Shown piece after piece: positions 8,359 through 16,368 of a stretch of DNA of 64,000 bases. The translations under genes and the position numbers were made by a program. Below the pieces are notes generated by a model. The model saw only the letters and a program-made list of their open reading frames with translations, was not told where the DNA came from and did no database searches. The stretch's first letter is position 1; each line of letters starts with the position of its first letter. This DNA is from Pseudooceanicola nanhaiensis (lineage in GTDB: Bacteria > Pseudomonadota > Alphaproteobacteria > Rhodobacterales > Rhodobacteraceae), in NCBI RefSeq assembly GCF_020171315.1, contig NZ_JAIUZP010000001.1, forward strand, positions 496,001 through 560,000, read 5' to 3'.

Positions 8359-9863
8359 ACCCGGCCGAATGGCTGGCCCGCAGCGCCGCGCGCGATCCCG
8401 CGCGCCCGGCGCTGCTGGCGGGGCGGGAGGTCGTCGCGGATTATGGCGCTTTCGCCGCCCGGGCGGCTGCCGTGGCAGGGGGGCTGGCGGCGCGCGGGAT
8501 CGGGCCCGGCGACCGGGTGGCGGTCTTTGCCAAGAACAGCCCGGAGTACCTAATCGCGCTCTATGGCATCTGGTGGCGCGGCGCCGTGGCGGTGCCGGTG
8601 AATGCCAAGCTGCACCCGCGCGAGGCGGCTTTCATCGTGGAGGATGCAGGCGCTGCGCTGCTGCTCTGCGATGAGGGCTATGCGGCGGCGCTGGAGGCGC
8701 TCTGCCCGGGCTGCGCGGTGGTTCCCCTCGGCGGGGCGTCGTGGCAGGCGCTGGAGGCCGCGCCGCCGCAGGTGCTGCCCCATGCCACGGCGGCGGAGGA
8801 GCTGATCTGGCTCTTCTACACCTCCGGCACCACCGGCAAGCCAAAGGGCGTCATGCTGGAGGCGCGGCATCTGGAGGCGATGACGCTGGGCTATTTCGCC
8901 GATGTGGACGCGGTGACGGCGCAGGACGCGGCGCTCTATGCCGCGCCCATGTCCCACGGCGCGGGGCTCTACAACTTCATGCATGTGATCATGGGCGCGC
9001 GCCATGTCATCCCGCTCTCGGGCGGGTTCGACGCCGGCGAGGTGCTGGAGCTTGCGGCGGATCTGGGCAATGTCTCGATGTTCGCGGCGCCCACGATGGT
9101 GCGGCGGCTGGTGGACGTGGCGCGGGCGCGGGGCAGCCGGGGCGAAGGGCTCAAGACCATCGTCTATGGCGGCGGGCCGATGTACGTGGCCGATATCACC
9201 GAGGCGGTGGAACTGATGGGGCCGCGCTTCGTGCAGATCTACGGGCAGGGCGAATGCCCCATGGCGATCACCGTGCTGGGCCGGGAGGAGGTGGCCAACC
9301 GGTCCCGCCCGGACTGGCGTGCAAGGCTGGGCTCCGTCGGGCGGGCGCAGAGCACCGTGCGGGTGCGCGTGGCCGATGCCGAGGGGCGCGACCTGCCACC
9401 GGGCGAGGTGGGCGAGATCCTCGTGCAGGGCGCGCCGGTGATGCGCGGCTACTGGCGCCGGGCCGAGGCCTCGGCTGAGACGCTGAAGGGCGGATGGCTC
9501 TGGACCGGGGACATGGGCGCGCTGGACGACGCGGGCTACCTGACGCTGCACGACCGCTCGAAGGATGTGATCATCTCGGGCGGCACGAACATCTACCCGC
9601 GCGAGATCGAGGAGGCGCTGCTGGAGCATTCGGCGGTCACCGAGGTTTCGGTCATCGGGCGGCCCGATCCGGAGTGGGGCGAAGTCGTGGTGGCCTACGT
9701 CGTGGGCGCGGCGGAGCCCGGGGCGCTGGATGCGCTTTGCCTTGAGCGGATCGCGCGGTTCAAGCGGCCGAAGGCCTATGTGTTCCTGCCGGCGCTGCCG
9801 AAGAACAACTACGGTAAGGTGCTGAAGACCGAACTGAGAGCGATGGACGCGGAGAGCGTCTGA
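8355..9863 (+). CDS. AMP-forming acyl-CoA synthetase / ligase
   Basis: A 502-residue ANL-superfamily enzyme that activates a carboxylic acid with ATP and CoA. Motifs: P-loop YTSGTTGKPKGVM (about 155-167), IYGQGE in the A5 position, GWLWTGDMG (A7), DRSKDVIISGGTNIYPREIE (A8 hinge) and the catalytic Lys in the C-terminal PKNNYGKVLK. No signal peptide. The substrate cannot be read from the sequence; the length and motif set fit medium-chain, aromatic or branched acid ligases. It begins inside the stop of the thiolase gene (ATGA), so it shares its transcript and presumably the pathway; the PAS-LuxR gene upstream is the likely regulator. Confidence 0.92.
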   Translation: MNPAEWLARSAARDPARPALLAGREVVADYGAFAARAAAVAGGLAARGIGPGDRVAVFAKNSPEYLIALYGIWWRGAVAVPVNAKLHPREAAFIVEDAGAALLLCDEGYAAALEALCPGCAVVPLGGASWQALEAAPPQVLPHATAAEELIWLFYTSGTTGKPKGVMLEARHLEAMTLGYFADVDAVTAQDAALYAAPMSHGAGLYNFMHVIMGARHVIPLSGGFDAGEVLELAADLGNVSMFAAPTMVRRLVDVARARGSRGEGLKTIVYGGGPMYVADITEAVELMGPRFVQIYGQGECPMAITVLGREEVANRSRPDWRARLGSVGRAQSTVRVRVADAEGRDLPPGEVGEILVQGAPVMRGYWRRAEASAETLKGGWLWTGDMGALDDAGYLTLHDRSKDVIISGGTNIYPREIEEALLEHSAVTEVSVIGRPDPEWGEVVVAYVVGAAEPGALDALCLERIARFKRPKAYVFLPALPKNNYGKVLKTELRAMDAESV

Positions 9864-9908
9864 GCTGCGTTCGGCGGGACGTGGCTGCGCCTGCGGCGGG
9901 AAACGATT

Positions 9909-10004
9909 GCGCCTGCGGCGGGCGGGGAGAGGGGGTTGTCTGCCCCCTCTTGCGGGTCTGCGACCCGCAATTCACCCCCGAGGATATTTGGGAACAGTGG
10001 ATGA
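9909..10004 (+). repeat. Dispersed structured intergenic element, long copy A
   Basis: Starts GCGCCTGCGGCGGGCGGGGAG and ends CCCCCGAGGATATTTGGGAA. Inside are two hairpins: AGAGGGGG/CCCCCTCT with loop TTGTCTG, and TGCGGGT (9951-9957) with ACCCGCA (9963-9969). Copy B at 53092-53180 has the same layout with different stem bases. The first hairpin may also terminate the ligase transcript. The stretch 9864-10184 otherwise holds only the promoter region of the next gene. Confidence 0.75.
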
Positions 10005-10091
10005 GAAAGGCCGGGCCACGCAGGTGGGTTGGTCTTTTTTTGTTTTGTATCAGGGGGATGTGGGGAGGGTGTAAGTGGCACAAGCGGATCG

Positions 10092-10120
10092 TTGACAGAA
10101 TCTGATTCGCGGTGTTTCAT
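10092..10120 (+). promoter_or_regulatory. Candidate sigma70 promoter for the TRAP/hydantoinase operon
   Basis: TTGACA at 10092-10097 is a perfect -35 hexamer; 17 bases later TTTCAT (10115-10120) is a weak -10. The palindrome at 10129-10158 would sit over the transcription start, a repressor position. Confidence 0.5.
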
Positions 10121-10128
10121 TATTGTAT

Positions 10129-10158
10129 AGCGTGTTTTGAGGAGTGAAACAACACGCT
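10129..10158. promoter_or_regulatory. Palindromic operator upstream of the TRAP/hydantoinase operon
   Basis: AGCGTGTT (10129-10136) and AACACGCT (10151-10158) form a perfect 8-bp inverted repeat with a 14-base spacer, 26 bases before the DctP start. The regulator most likely to use it is the IclR protein encoded inside the operon (13556-14296). I did not see a second copy in the window. Confidence 0.6.
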
Positions 10159-10184
10159 TTGACATAAAGGGGAGGAGGCCCTTC

Positions 10185-11165
10185 ATGAAACTGTTCAGTC
10201 TGACGGCTGTGCTTGCCTGTGCCTTGCCGGTTGCGGGGATGGCGCAGGAAGTGACGATCAAGATGGGGCATGCCGCCTCGTCGAAACATATCTTCCAGCA
10301 GGGGCTGGAGATCTTTGCCGAGAAGGTGGCGGAGAAAACCGATGGCGCGGTCAAGGTGGAGGTCTATGGCGACCGCCAGCTGGGCGACGACAAGCAGCTG
10401 CTGGAGGGGCTCCAGATCGGGCTCATCGACGGGGCGCTGGTGTCTTCGGCGACCCTGCCGCTGGTGCTGGGCACCGCGGGCTTCGACGCGCTGCAGCTGC
10501 CCTTCGTGGTGGGCAGCTACGAGCAGCTCTCGGAGGTGCTGACCTCGGATCTGGGCGATACGCTTCTGGCGACGCTGGATGACAGCTCGATCAAGGGGGT
10601 GGGCTTCGTCGAGGCGGGGCAACGGCACTTCCTGACCCGGGGAGCGGCGGTCACCTCGACCGACGGCTTTGGCGGGCTGAAGACCCGGATCGTGCCGATC
10701 CCGCTGCACAAGGCGATCTGGGAGGCCATCGGCGTCAACCCGATCGGCATGGCTTATGGCGAGGTCTATTCGGCGCTGGAGACCGGCACCATCGACGCAG
10801 TGGAGATCAACCTCTCCTCGATCCAGTCGGAAAGCCTCTATGACGCGGCCAAGAACGTGACCATGACCGGCCATTACTTCTGGCCCGGGGTGATCATGCT
10901 GTCCGGCATGACCTGGGACAAGCTGAGCGCCGACCAGAAGACCGCCGTGGAGGCTGCCGGCAAGGAAGCCACCACCGAGGCCTATGCCCTCGCCGCCAGC
11001 CAGGAGGCCGATACCCGCGCCTACCTGGAGGAAAACGGCGTGACGGTGTCGGAGCTCTCGGACCTCGACAAGATGCAGGCGGAAACCGCGGCCGTCGTGG
11101 ACAGCTGGATGGAGAAGGACCCGCTGATCGGCGAGTTCGTCGCGGCCTTCCGGTCCGAGAAGTGA
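10185..11165 (+). CDS. TRAP transporter substrate-binding protein (DctP family)
   Basis: Periplasmic solute-binding protein of a tripartite ATP-independent importer. A signal peptide is clear (MKLFSLTAVLACALPVAGMA, cleaved before QEVTIKMGH), and the mature part has the DctP layout: YGDRQLGDDKQLLEGLQIG near residue 75, the conserved TRIVPIPLHKAIWEAIGVNP region that includes the Arg normally contacting the ligand carboxylate, and EVYSALETGTIDAVE. The ATG at 10185 is preceded by GGGGAGGAGG. Length 326. First gene of the operon; the permease subunits follow after a cupin gene. The ligand is probably an organic acid, but its identity is unknown. Confidence 0.93.
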   Translation: MKLFSLTAVLACALPVAGMAQEVTIKMGHAASSKHIFQQGLEIFAEKVAEKTDGAVKVEVYGDRQLGDDKQLLEGLQIGLIDGALVSSATLPLVLGTAGFDALQLPFVVGSYEQLSEVLTSDLGDTLLATLDDSSIKGVGFVEAGQRHFLTRGAAVTSTDGFGGLKTRIVPIPLHKAIWEAIGVNPIGMAYGEVYSALETGTIDAVEINLSSIQSESLYDAAKNVTMTGHYFWPGVIMLSGMTWDKLSADQKTAVEAAGKEATTEAYALAASQEADTRAYLEENGVTVSELSDLDKMQAETAAVVDSWMEKDPLIGEFVAAFRSEK

Positions 11166-11175
11166 GGGCGCAGGG

Positions 11176-11541
11176 ATGAGCACGAGCGTCTACCGCTGGA
11201 CCGAACTGCCCCGCGAGGATGTGCGCCCGGGGGTCTCCCGGACCGCGTTCCGGGGCGACGGGGCCATCATGGTCATGAACTGGCTGGAGCCGGGAATGGA
11301 AAAGAAACCCCATTCCCACCCCTTCGAGCAGCTCGCCTATATCCTGCAGGGGCGCGTGCGCTTCGAGATCGGCGAGGACGTGGTCGAGGTGGGCGCGGGC
11401 GAGGTCGTGCGCATCCCCCCCGACGTGGTCCATGCCGGCGAGGCGCTTGGCGAGGAGGTTGCGATCAACCTCGACGTCTTCGCGCCTCCACGGGCCGACT
11501 ACCTGCACCTGACGGAGTACCAGGAGAAGGACTTCTCCTGA
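11176..11541 (+). CDS. Small cupin-domain protein
   Basis: A 121-residue single-domain cupin. Metal-ligand motifs are visible: KPHSHPFEQLAYILQG (His-x-His with Glu) and the second motif HAGEALGEEVAIN with a His. It lies 10 bases behind the TRAP binding-protein gene and before the permease genes, a typical place for a small isomerase or a ligand-sensing or accessory protein of the same catabolic pathway. Cupins of this size have many activities, so no reaction is assigned. No signal peptide, so cytoplasmic. Confidence 0.85.
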   Translation: MSTSVYRWTELPREDVRPGVSRTAFRGDGAIMVMNWLEPGMEKKPHSHPFEQLAYILQGRVRFEIGEDVVEVGAGEVVRIPPDVVHAGEALGEEVAINLDVFAPPRADYLHLTEYQEKDFS

Positions 11542-11710
11542 CCTGATCCGTCGCGCGGGCGGCCCCGCTGCCCGCGCCATTCCGAATTTCAAAAGACCGT
11601 CCCGCGAGCGCTGCGCGGGGACGGGCCCGCGTGGCCTGTCCCCCGGCGCCCTGCACCCCGGCGCCAGGGCGCCCGCAAGACCCGGCGCCCGAGCGCCTGA
11701 AGGAGGAAGA

Positions 11711-12280
11711 ATGACCCATATGTCCATCCAGAGGCCGTTCCGCATGGCCCTGCGTTGGCTTCTGGTCACGCTGGTCGGCGCGCTGCTGACGCTGATGATC
11801 GTGCAGGTCGTGCTGCGCTACGGGTTCAACGCCTCGCTCCTCTGGGCCGAGGAGATGTGCCGCTACATGCTGATCTGGCTCTCGTTCCTGGCGGCCGTGC
11901 TGGCCTTCGAGCGGGGCGAGGTCGCCTCGCTCACCTTCCTGGCCAATGCCCTGCCGCGGGTGCCCGCGCTGCTGCTGGCCGCACTCTGCGCGGCGCTTTC
12001 CATGGCGCTGTGCCTGCTGCTGGTCTGGTACGGCTGGCTTTATGCCGAACGCGCGGGCCGCGCGGTGATCCCCGCCATGCGCTTCATCCTTGAGGATATC
12101 TTCGGCGAGAACGCCCCGCAGGCGCCCGGCACCTTCTGGGTCTATGTCGCGCTGCCGGTGGGCATGGGCCTGCTGGCGCTGCGGCTGCTGGGGGACCTCG
12201 TCCTGTGCCTTGCGGCGATCCCGCGGGGCGAGACGCTGGGCCAGGTGCTGGACCGCGGGCAGGAGGGGCTTGTCGAATGA
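11711..12280 (+). CDS. TRAP transporter small permease (DctQ family)
   Basis: A 189-residue inner-membrane protein with four hydrophobic segments (roughly 15-36, 50-70, 85-110 and 140-165) and the family motif LLWAEEMCRYMLIWLSFLAA near residues 35-55. It follows an AAGGAGGAAG ribosome site after a 169-base gap from the cupin gene, and overlaps the large permease by ATGA. The gap 11542-11710 is GC-rich, with no gene or clear terminator. Confidence 0.9.
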   Translation: MTHMSIQRPFRMALRWLLVTLVGALLTLMIVQVVLRYGFNASLLWAEEMCRYMLIWLSFLAAVLAFERGEVASLTFLANALPRVPALLLAALCAALSMALCLLLVWYGWLYAERAGRAVIPAMRFILEDIFGENAPQAPGTFWVYVALPVGMGLLALRLLGDLVLCLAAIPRGETLGQVLDRGQEGLVE

Positions 12281-13554
12281 CCCTCTACCTCGTGATCTTC
12301 GTCGGCGCGATGGTGCTGGGCATTCCCATCGCCTTCTCGCTGGGGCTGTCCTCGGTGGTCTACCTCTTTGCCTTCGACCGCTGGCAGCTGATGATCGGCT
12401 TCCCGCAGAAGATGATCGCCGGCATCGATAATTTCGTCCTGCTGACGATCCCCTTCTTCATCCTCGCAGGCAACCTGATGAATTCGGCCGAGCTGACGCG
12501 CCAGATCGTGCGCTTTGCCCAGATGCTGGTGGGCCGCGTGAAGGGCGGGCTGGCCGTGGTGAACGTCGTCGCCTCGATGATGTTCTCGGGCGTGTCGGGG
12601 GCGGCCACGGCCGAGGCCTCGGCCATCGGGTCGATCATGATCCCGGCCATGGTGCGCGACGGCTACAAGGCGGCCTATGCGGCGGCGCTGACCGCGACGG
12701 GGTCGATCCTCGGGCCGCTGGTGCCGCCCTCGCTGTCGCTGATCCTTTACGGCGTGCTGACGGGCACCTCGATTTCCGACCTGTTCCTTGCAGGCATCGT
12801 GCCGGCCTTCGCGCTCTGCGCCCTGCTGATCTGCTATGCGCTGTGGCGCGCCAAGGTGGAGGACCACCCGCTGCCCGAGGCGATCCCGGCGGAGGAACGC
12901 AAGGGGCTGGCGATCAAGGCGCTGCCCGCGCTGCTGCTGCCCGTGATTATCGTCGGCGGCATCCGCACCGGGGTCTTCACCCCGACCGAAGCCGCCGCCG
13001 TGGCCGCGCTCTATGCGCTGATCATCGGCGGGCTGCTCTATCGCACTCTGACCGGGGCCAAGATCGCGCAGGCCTTCTATGACACCGCGACCATGACGGC
13101 GGGGGTGATGCTGATCGTGGCGATGGCCTCGATGACGGCCTTCATCCTCGGGATCGAGAACATCCCGCGCGCCATCGCCGCCGCCCTGCGCGGCGTCAGC
13201 GAGGAGCCCTGGGTGCTGATCCTGCTCCTGAACCTCGTGCTGCTGGTGCTGGGGCTCTTCCTCGAACCGCTGGCGGCTCTGGTGCTGGCGATGCCGATCC
13301 TGAACGAGATCTTTCCGCTGCTTGGCATCGACGCGGTGCAGTTCGGGATCATGGTCGTGCTGAACCTGATGATCGGGATGATCACGCCGCCGGTGGGGCT
13401 GTGCCTCTTCATCGTTTCGGCCATCGGCAAGCAGCCCTTGGAGAAGGTCGCGCTGGCGATCCTGCCGATGATCGCGATCTGCCTGATCACGCTGCTGCTG
13501 GTGGCCTTCATCCCGGCGCTGACCCTCAGCCTGCCCGCGCTTCTGGGAGGATAA
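12277..13554 (+). CDS. TRAP transporter large permease (DctM family)
   Basis: A 425-residue multi-spanning membrane protein (about a dozen hydrophobic segments) forming the Na+-coupled translocation channel. Family motifs include IPFFILAGNLMNSAELTRQ, the SGVSGAATAEASAIGSIMIPAM loop, PPSLSLILYGVLTG, FTPTEAAAVAALYAL and the C-terminal MIGMITPPVGLCLFIVS. Start at 12277 is fixed by the overlap with the small permease stop. Works with the binding protein at 10185 and the small permease at 11711. Confidence 0.94.
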   Translation: MTLYLVIFVGAMVLGIPIAFSLGLSSVVYLFAFDRWQLMIGFPQKMIAGIDNFVLLTIPFFILAGNLMNSAELTRQIVRFAQMLVGRVKGGLAVVNVVASMMFSGVSGAATAEASAIGSIMIPAMVRDGYKAAYAAALTATGSILGPLVPPSLSLILYGVLTGTSISDLFLAGIVPAFALCALLICYALWRAKVEDHPLPEAIPAEERKGLAIKALPALLLPVIIVGGIRTGVFTPTEAAAVAALYALIIGGLLYRTLTGAKIAQAFYDTATMTAGVMLIVAMASMTAFILGIENIPRAIAAALRGVSEEPWVLILLLNLVLLVLGLFLEPLAALVLAMPILNEIFPLLGIDAVQFGIMVVLNLMIGMITPPVGLCLFIVSAIGKQPLEKVALAILPMIAICLITLLLVAFIPALTLSLPALLGG

Positions 13555-13555
13555 C

Positions 13556-14296
13556 ATGGGCGATATTTCCAACTCCAACACGACGAACCAATCCACCGTG
13601 GCGGCCTTTGCCATTCTGGAGGAAATGGCCCGGGTGGCCGAACCTTCGCGGGTGACGGATCTGGCCAACACGCTGGGGATGCCGCGGGCGCGGATCTACC
13701 GCTACCTGCAGACGCTGGTGACGCTGGGCTATGTCCGGCAGGACCCCGAGACGGAGCGTTACCGGCTGACGCTGAAGCTCTTCCACCTCGGGCAGGCGAT
13801 CGCGGACGGTACCCAGCTGACCGCCGCCGCGCGCCCGATCATGCAGGCGCTGCGCACGCAGGTGCAGCAGACCGTCACCCTCTCGATCCCCGAGGCCAGC
13901 GGCATGCGTGTCCTCGACATCTTCCGGATCGAGACGCCGGTGCAGATCGTCACCAAGCCCGGTGCGGTGCTGCCGCTTGAGACCTCGGCGCAGGGCAAGC
14001 TGGCGCTTGCCTACTGGGCGCCGGTGGCGGGCCGTGACCTGCCCGAGCCGCTGACGTCTCAGGTGGCGGAGGCGCGGCGCAAAGGCTGGGCGGTGGCGCC
14101 ACAGGAAACCCTGCCGGGCGTGAACGCCGTCTCGGCCCCGATCTTCGACATCGAGGGACGCTTCGTGGCGACGGTGACCATCGTCGGCTCGGTGCAGCAC
14201 CTCACCCCGGAACCGGCGGAGGCCTTCGTGGTCGCCGTCACGCGCGCGGCCCGCGAGATCTCGGCCGAACTTGGATGCATGGAGTACCCCGTATGA
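13556..14296 (+). CDS. IclR-family transcriptional regulator of the TRAP/hydantoinase operon
   Basis: A 246-residue IclR protein: N-terminal winged helix (about 12-75; VAAFAILEEMARVAEPSRVTDLA, LGMPRARIYRYLQTLVTLGYV) and C-terminal effector-binding domain (about 85-245; AQGKLALAYW, GWAVAPQETLPGVNAVSAPIF). It starts one base after the DctM stop, with GGGAGGA as ribosome site, and overlaps the next gene by ATGA. The regulator is therefore embedded in the operon it probably controls, through the palindrome at 10129-10158. IclR effectors are usually small acids related to the pathway. Confidence 0.92.
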   Translation: MGDISNSNTTNQSTVAAFAILEEMARVAEPSRVTDLANTLGMPRARIYRYLQTLVTLGYVRQDPETERYRLTLKLFHLGQAIADGTQLTAAARPIMQALRTQVQQTVTLSIPEASGMRVLDIFRIETPVQIVTKPGAVLPLETSAQGKLALAYWAPVAGRDLPEPLTSQVAEARRKGWAVAPQETLPGVNAVSAPIFDIEGRFVATVTIVGSVQHLTPEPAEAFVVAVTRAAREISAELGCMEYPV

Positions 14297-16368
14297 CCCG
14301 ATATTCCCTCGCCATCGACATCGGCGGCACCTTCACCGATGCGGTCCTGCTGGCCGACGATGGCCGCAGCTTCGTGGACAAGACCCTGACCACCCACAAC
14401 AACCTGCTGGAAGGCTTCTTCCGCGGGGTGGAGCTGGTCACCGGCCACGCGGGCATCGCGCCCACCGACGTGGACGACGTGGTGGTCCATGCCACGACCG
14501 TGGTGACCAACGCGCTGATCGAGCGGAAGGGCCCGCCGGTGGGGCTGATCCTGACGGAGGGCTTCCGCGATATCCTCTATATCCGCGAGGAGCACCGCTA
14601 TGACATGTACGATCCCCAGATCGAATTCGCCGAGCCGCTGATCCCGGCGGAACGCACCTTCACCCTGAAGGAACGCACCTATGCCGATGGCAGCGTGGGC
14701 GTGGCGGTGGACCGCGACGAGGTCCGCAAGGTCATCGCGGAGTGCCGCGCCAAGGGTGTCGTCTCTGTCGCGGTCTGCCTGCTGAATGCCTACCGCAACG
14801 GGGGGAACGAGGAAGAGGTGCGCCGCGTCTTTGCCGAGGAAGCGCCGGAGATCTATGTCTCACTCTCCTCCGTCATCGCGCCGCAGATGCGGGAATACCT
14901 GCGCGCCTCGACCGTGGCGATCAACGCCTACACGGTGCCGATCACGCGGCCCTACCTGACCGCGCTGATCGCCGAGCTGAAGGCGCGCGGCTTCAAGCAG
15001 CAGCCGCTGATCATGCTATCGAACGGCGGGGTGATCGGGGCGGAACGCGCCTCCACCATGCCGGTGCGGATGATCGAAAGCGGGCCTGCGGCGGGGGCAC
15101 TGGTGGCCTGCTACTTCAGCCGGATCTTCGGCATTCCCGACCTCATCAGCTTCGACATGGGGGGCACTACGGCCAAGGCCTGCATGGTGCAGAACCACGA
15201 ACCGCTGGTCACCGGCACCTTCGAGGTCGACCGCCGCTATCGCTTCAAGCCCGGTTCCGGCATGCCGATCACCGTGCCCTCCATCGACATGATCGAGATC
15301 GGGGCCGGGGGCGGCTCCATCGCCTGGGTGAACGACCTGGGCCTGCTGAAGATCGGACCGGAATCCGCGGGCTCCATGCCCGGGCCGGTCTGCTATGGCC
15401 GCGGCGGCGAAGACCCCTGCGTGACCGATGCGGACCTCGTTCTTGGCATCCTGAACGCGGAACGCTTCCTCGGCGGCGACATGCAACTGAACCTTGCGGG
15501 CGCCGAGGCGGCCTATGACAGGCTGGGCGAGACGCTGAACCTGCCGCGCCACAAGGCGGCATGGGGTGTCTTCGAGGTGGTCTGCGAGCAGATGGCCGCC
15601 GCCACCCGCACCCATGCGACGGAGCGCGGCATCGACTACCGCGGCCTGCCGCTGCTGGCCTTCGGCGGAGCGGGCCCGGTCCATGCCTGCATGGTGGCTG
15701 AGCTGACCGAAAGCTCCAAGGTGATCTATCCGCCGCTGGCCTCGGTCCTCTCGGCCTTCGGCACGCTGGTGACACCGGCGCAGATCGACCTGGTGCGCAG
15801 CCATGTGGCCACGCTGGACACCATCGACTGGTGCGGGGTCGACAGCGTGCTCGACAGCATGATCCTCGAAGGCTCCACCGCACTGGCCGAGGCAGGCATC
15901 CGCGAGGATGAGTTCAACTTCGCCTTCGCGGCCGAGATGCGCTACCTCGGCCAGCAGTCCGAGGTGCGGATCGACCTGCCCGCCGACCCGCGCAAGATGC
16001 GCGACGCGCAGGCGATCAAGGACCTGTTCGAGGCGGAATACGACAAGCAGTACGGCCTCAAGCTCGACGGGATGGAGATCGAGATCGTGAACTGGCTGGT
16101 CACGGCCTCTGGCCGCCAGCCGAAGCGCGATCCGGGTCAGGCGGGCCTCGACGGCGACCGGGGCGAGGAAACGCGCCCCGTCTACATCAAGGGCGACGCG
16201 CAGGAGGTGCCGGTCTGGCAGCGCCGCGCGATCACCGAAGAGGACCGTATCGCAGGTCCGGTCATCATCGAAGAACGGGAAACGACGATCTTTGTCCTCG
16301 GCGGCTGGGTCGTGACACGGCACGAGAGCGGCAGCCTCGTGGCCGAGAAGACGGGAGAAGCAGCATGA
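14293..16368 (+). CDS. Hydantoinase/oxoprolinase family protein, A subunit (HyuA type)
   Basis: A 691-residue ATP-dependent amidohydrolase-type subunit. The N-terminus has the actin-fold phosphate motif LAIDIGGTFTDAVLL (about 5-19), then VVVHATTVVTNALIERKG, ISFDMGGTTAKACMVQ (second phosphate loop) and IGAGGGSIAWVN, with the hydantoinase A C-terminal domain. Members include N-methylhydantoinase, 5-oxoprolinase and acetone carboxylase beta; sequence alone does not choose between them. Absence of a nearby third (gamma) carboxylase subunit argues against acetone carboxylase. Start at 14293 is preceded by GGAG and coupled to the IclR stop; coupled by ATGA to the B subunit. Confidence 0.92.
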   Translation: MTRYSLAIDIGGTFTDAVLLADDGRSFVDKTLTTHNNLLEGFFRGVELVTGHAGIAPTDVDDVVVHATTVVTNALIERKGPPVGLILTEGFRDILYIREEHRYDMYDPQIEFAEPLIPAERTFTLKERTYADGSVGVAVDRDEVRKVIAECRAKGVVSVAVCLLNAYRNGGNEEEVRRVFAEEAPEIYVSLSSVIAPQMREYLRASTVAINAYTVPITRPYLTALIAELKARGFKQQPLIMLSNGGVIGAERASTMPVRMIESGPAAGALVACYFSRIFGIPDLISFDMGGTTAKACMVQNHEPLVTGTFEVDRRYRFKPGSGMPITVPSIDMIEIGAGGGSIAWVNDLGLLKIGPESAGSMPGPVCYGRGGEDPCVTDADLVLGILNAERFLGGDMQLNLAGAEAAYDRLGETLNLPRHKAAWGVFEVVCEQMAAATRTHATERGIDYRGLPLLAFGGAGPVHACMVAELTESSKVIYPPLASVLSAFGTLVTPAQIDLVRSHVATLDTIDWCGVDSVLDSMILEGSTALAEAGIREDEFNFAFAAEMRYLGQQSEVRIDLPADPRKMRDAQAIKDLFEAEYDKQYGLKLDGMEIEIVNWLVTASGRQPKRDPGQAGLDGDRGEETRPVYIKGDAQEVPVWQRRAITEEDRIAGPVIIEERETTIFVLGGWVVTRHESGSLVAEKTGEAA

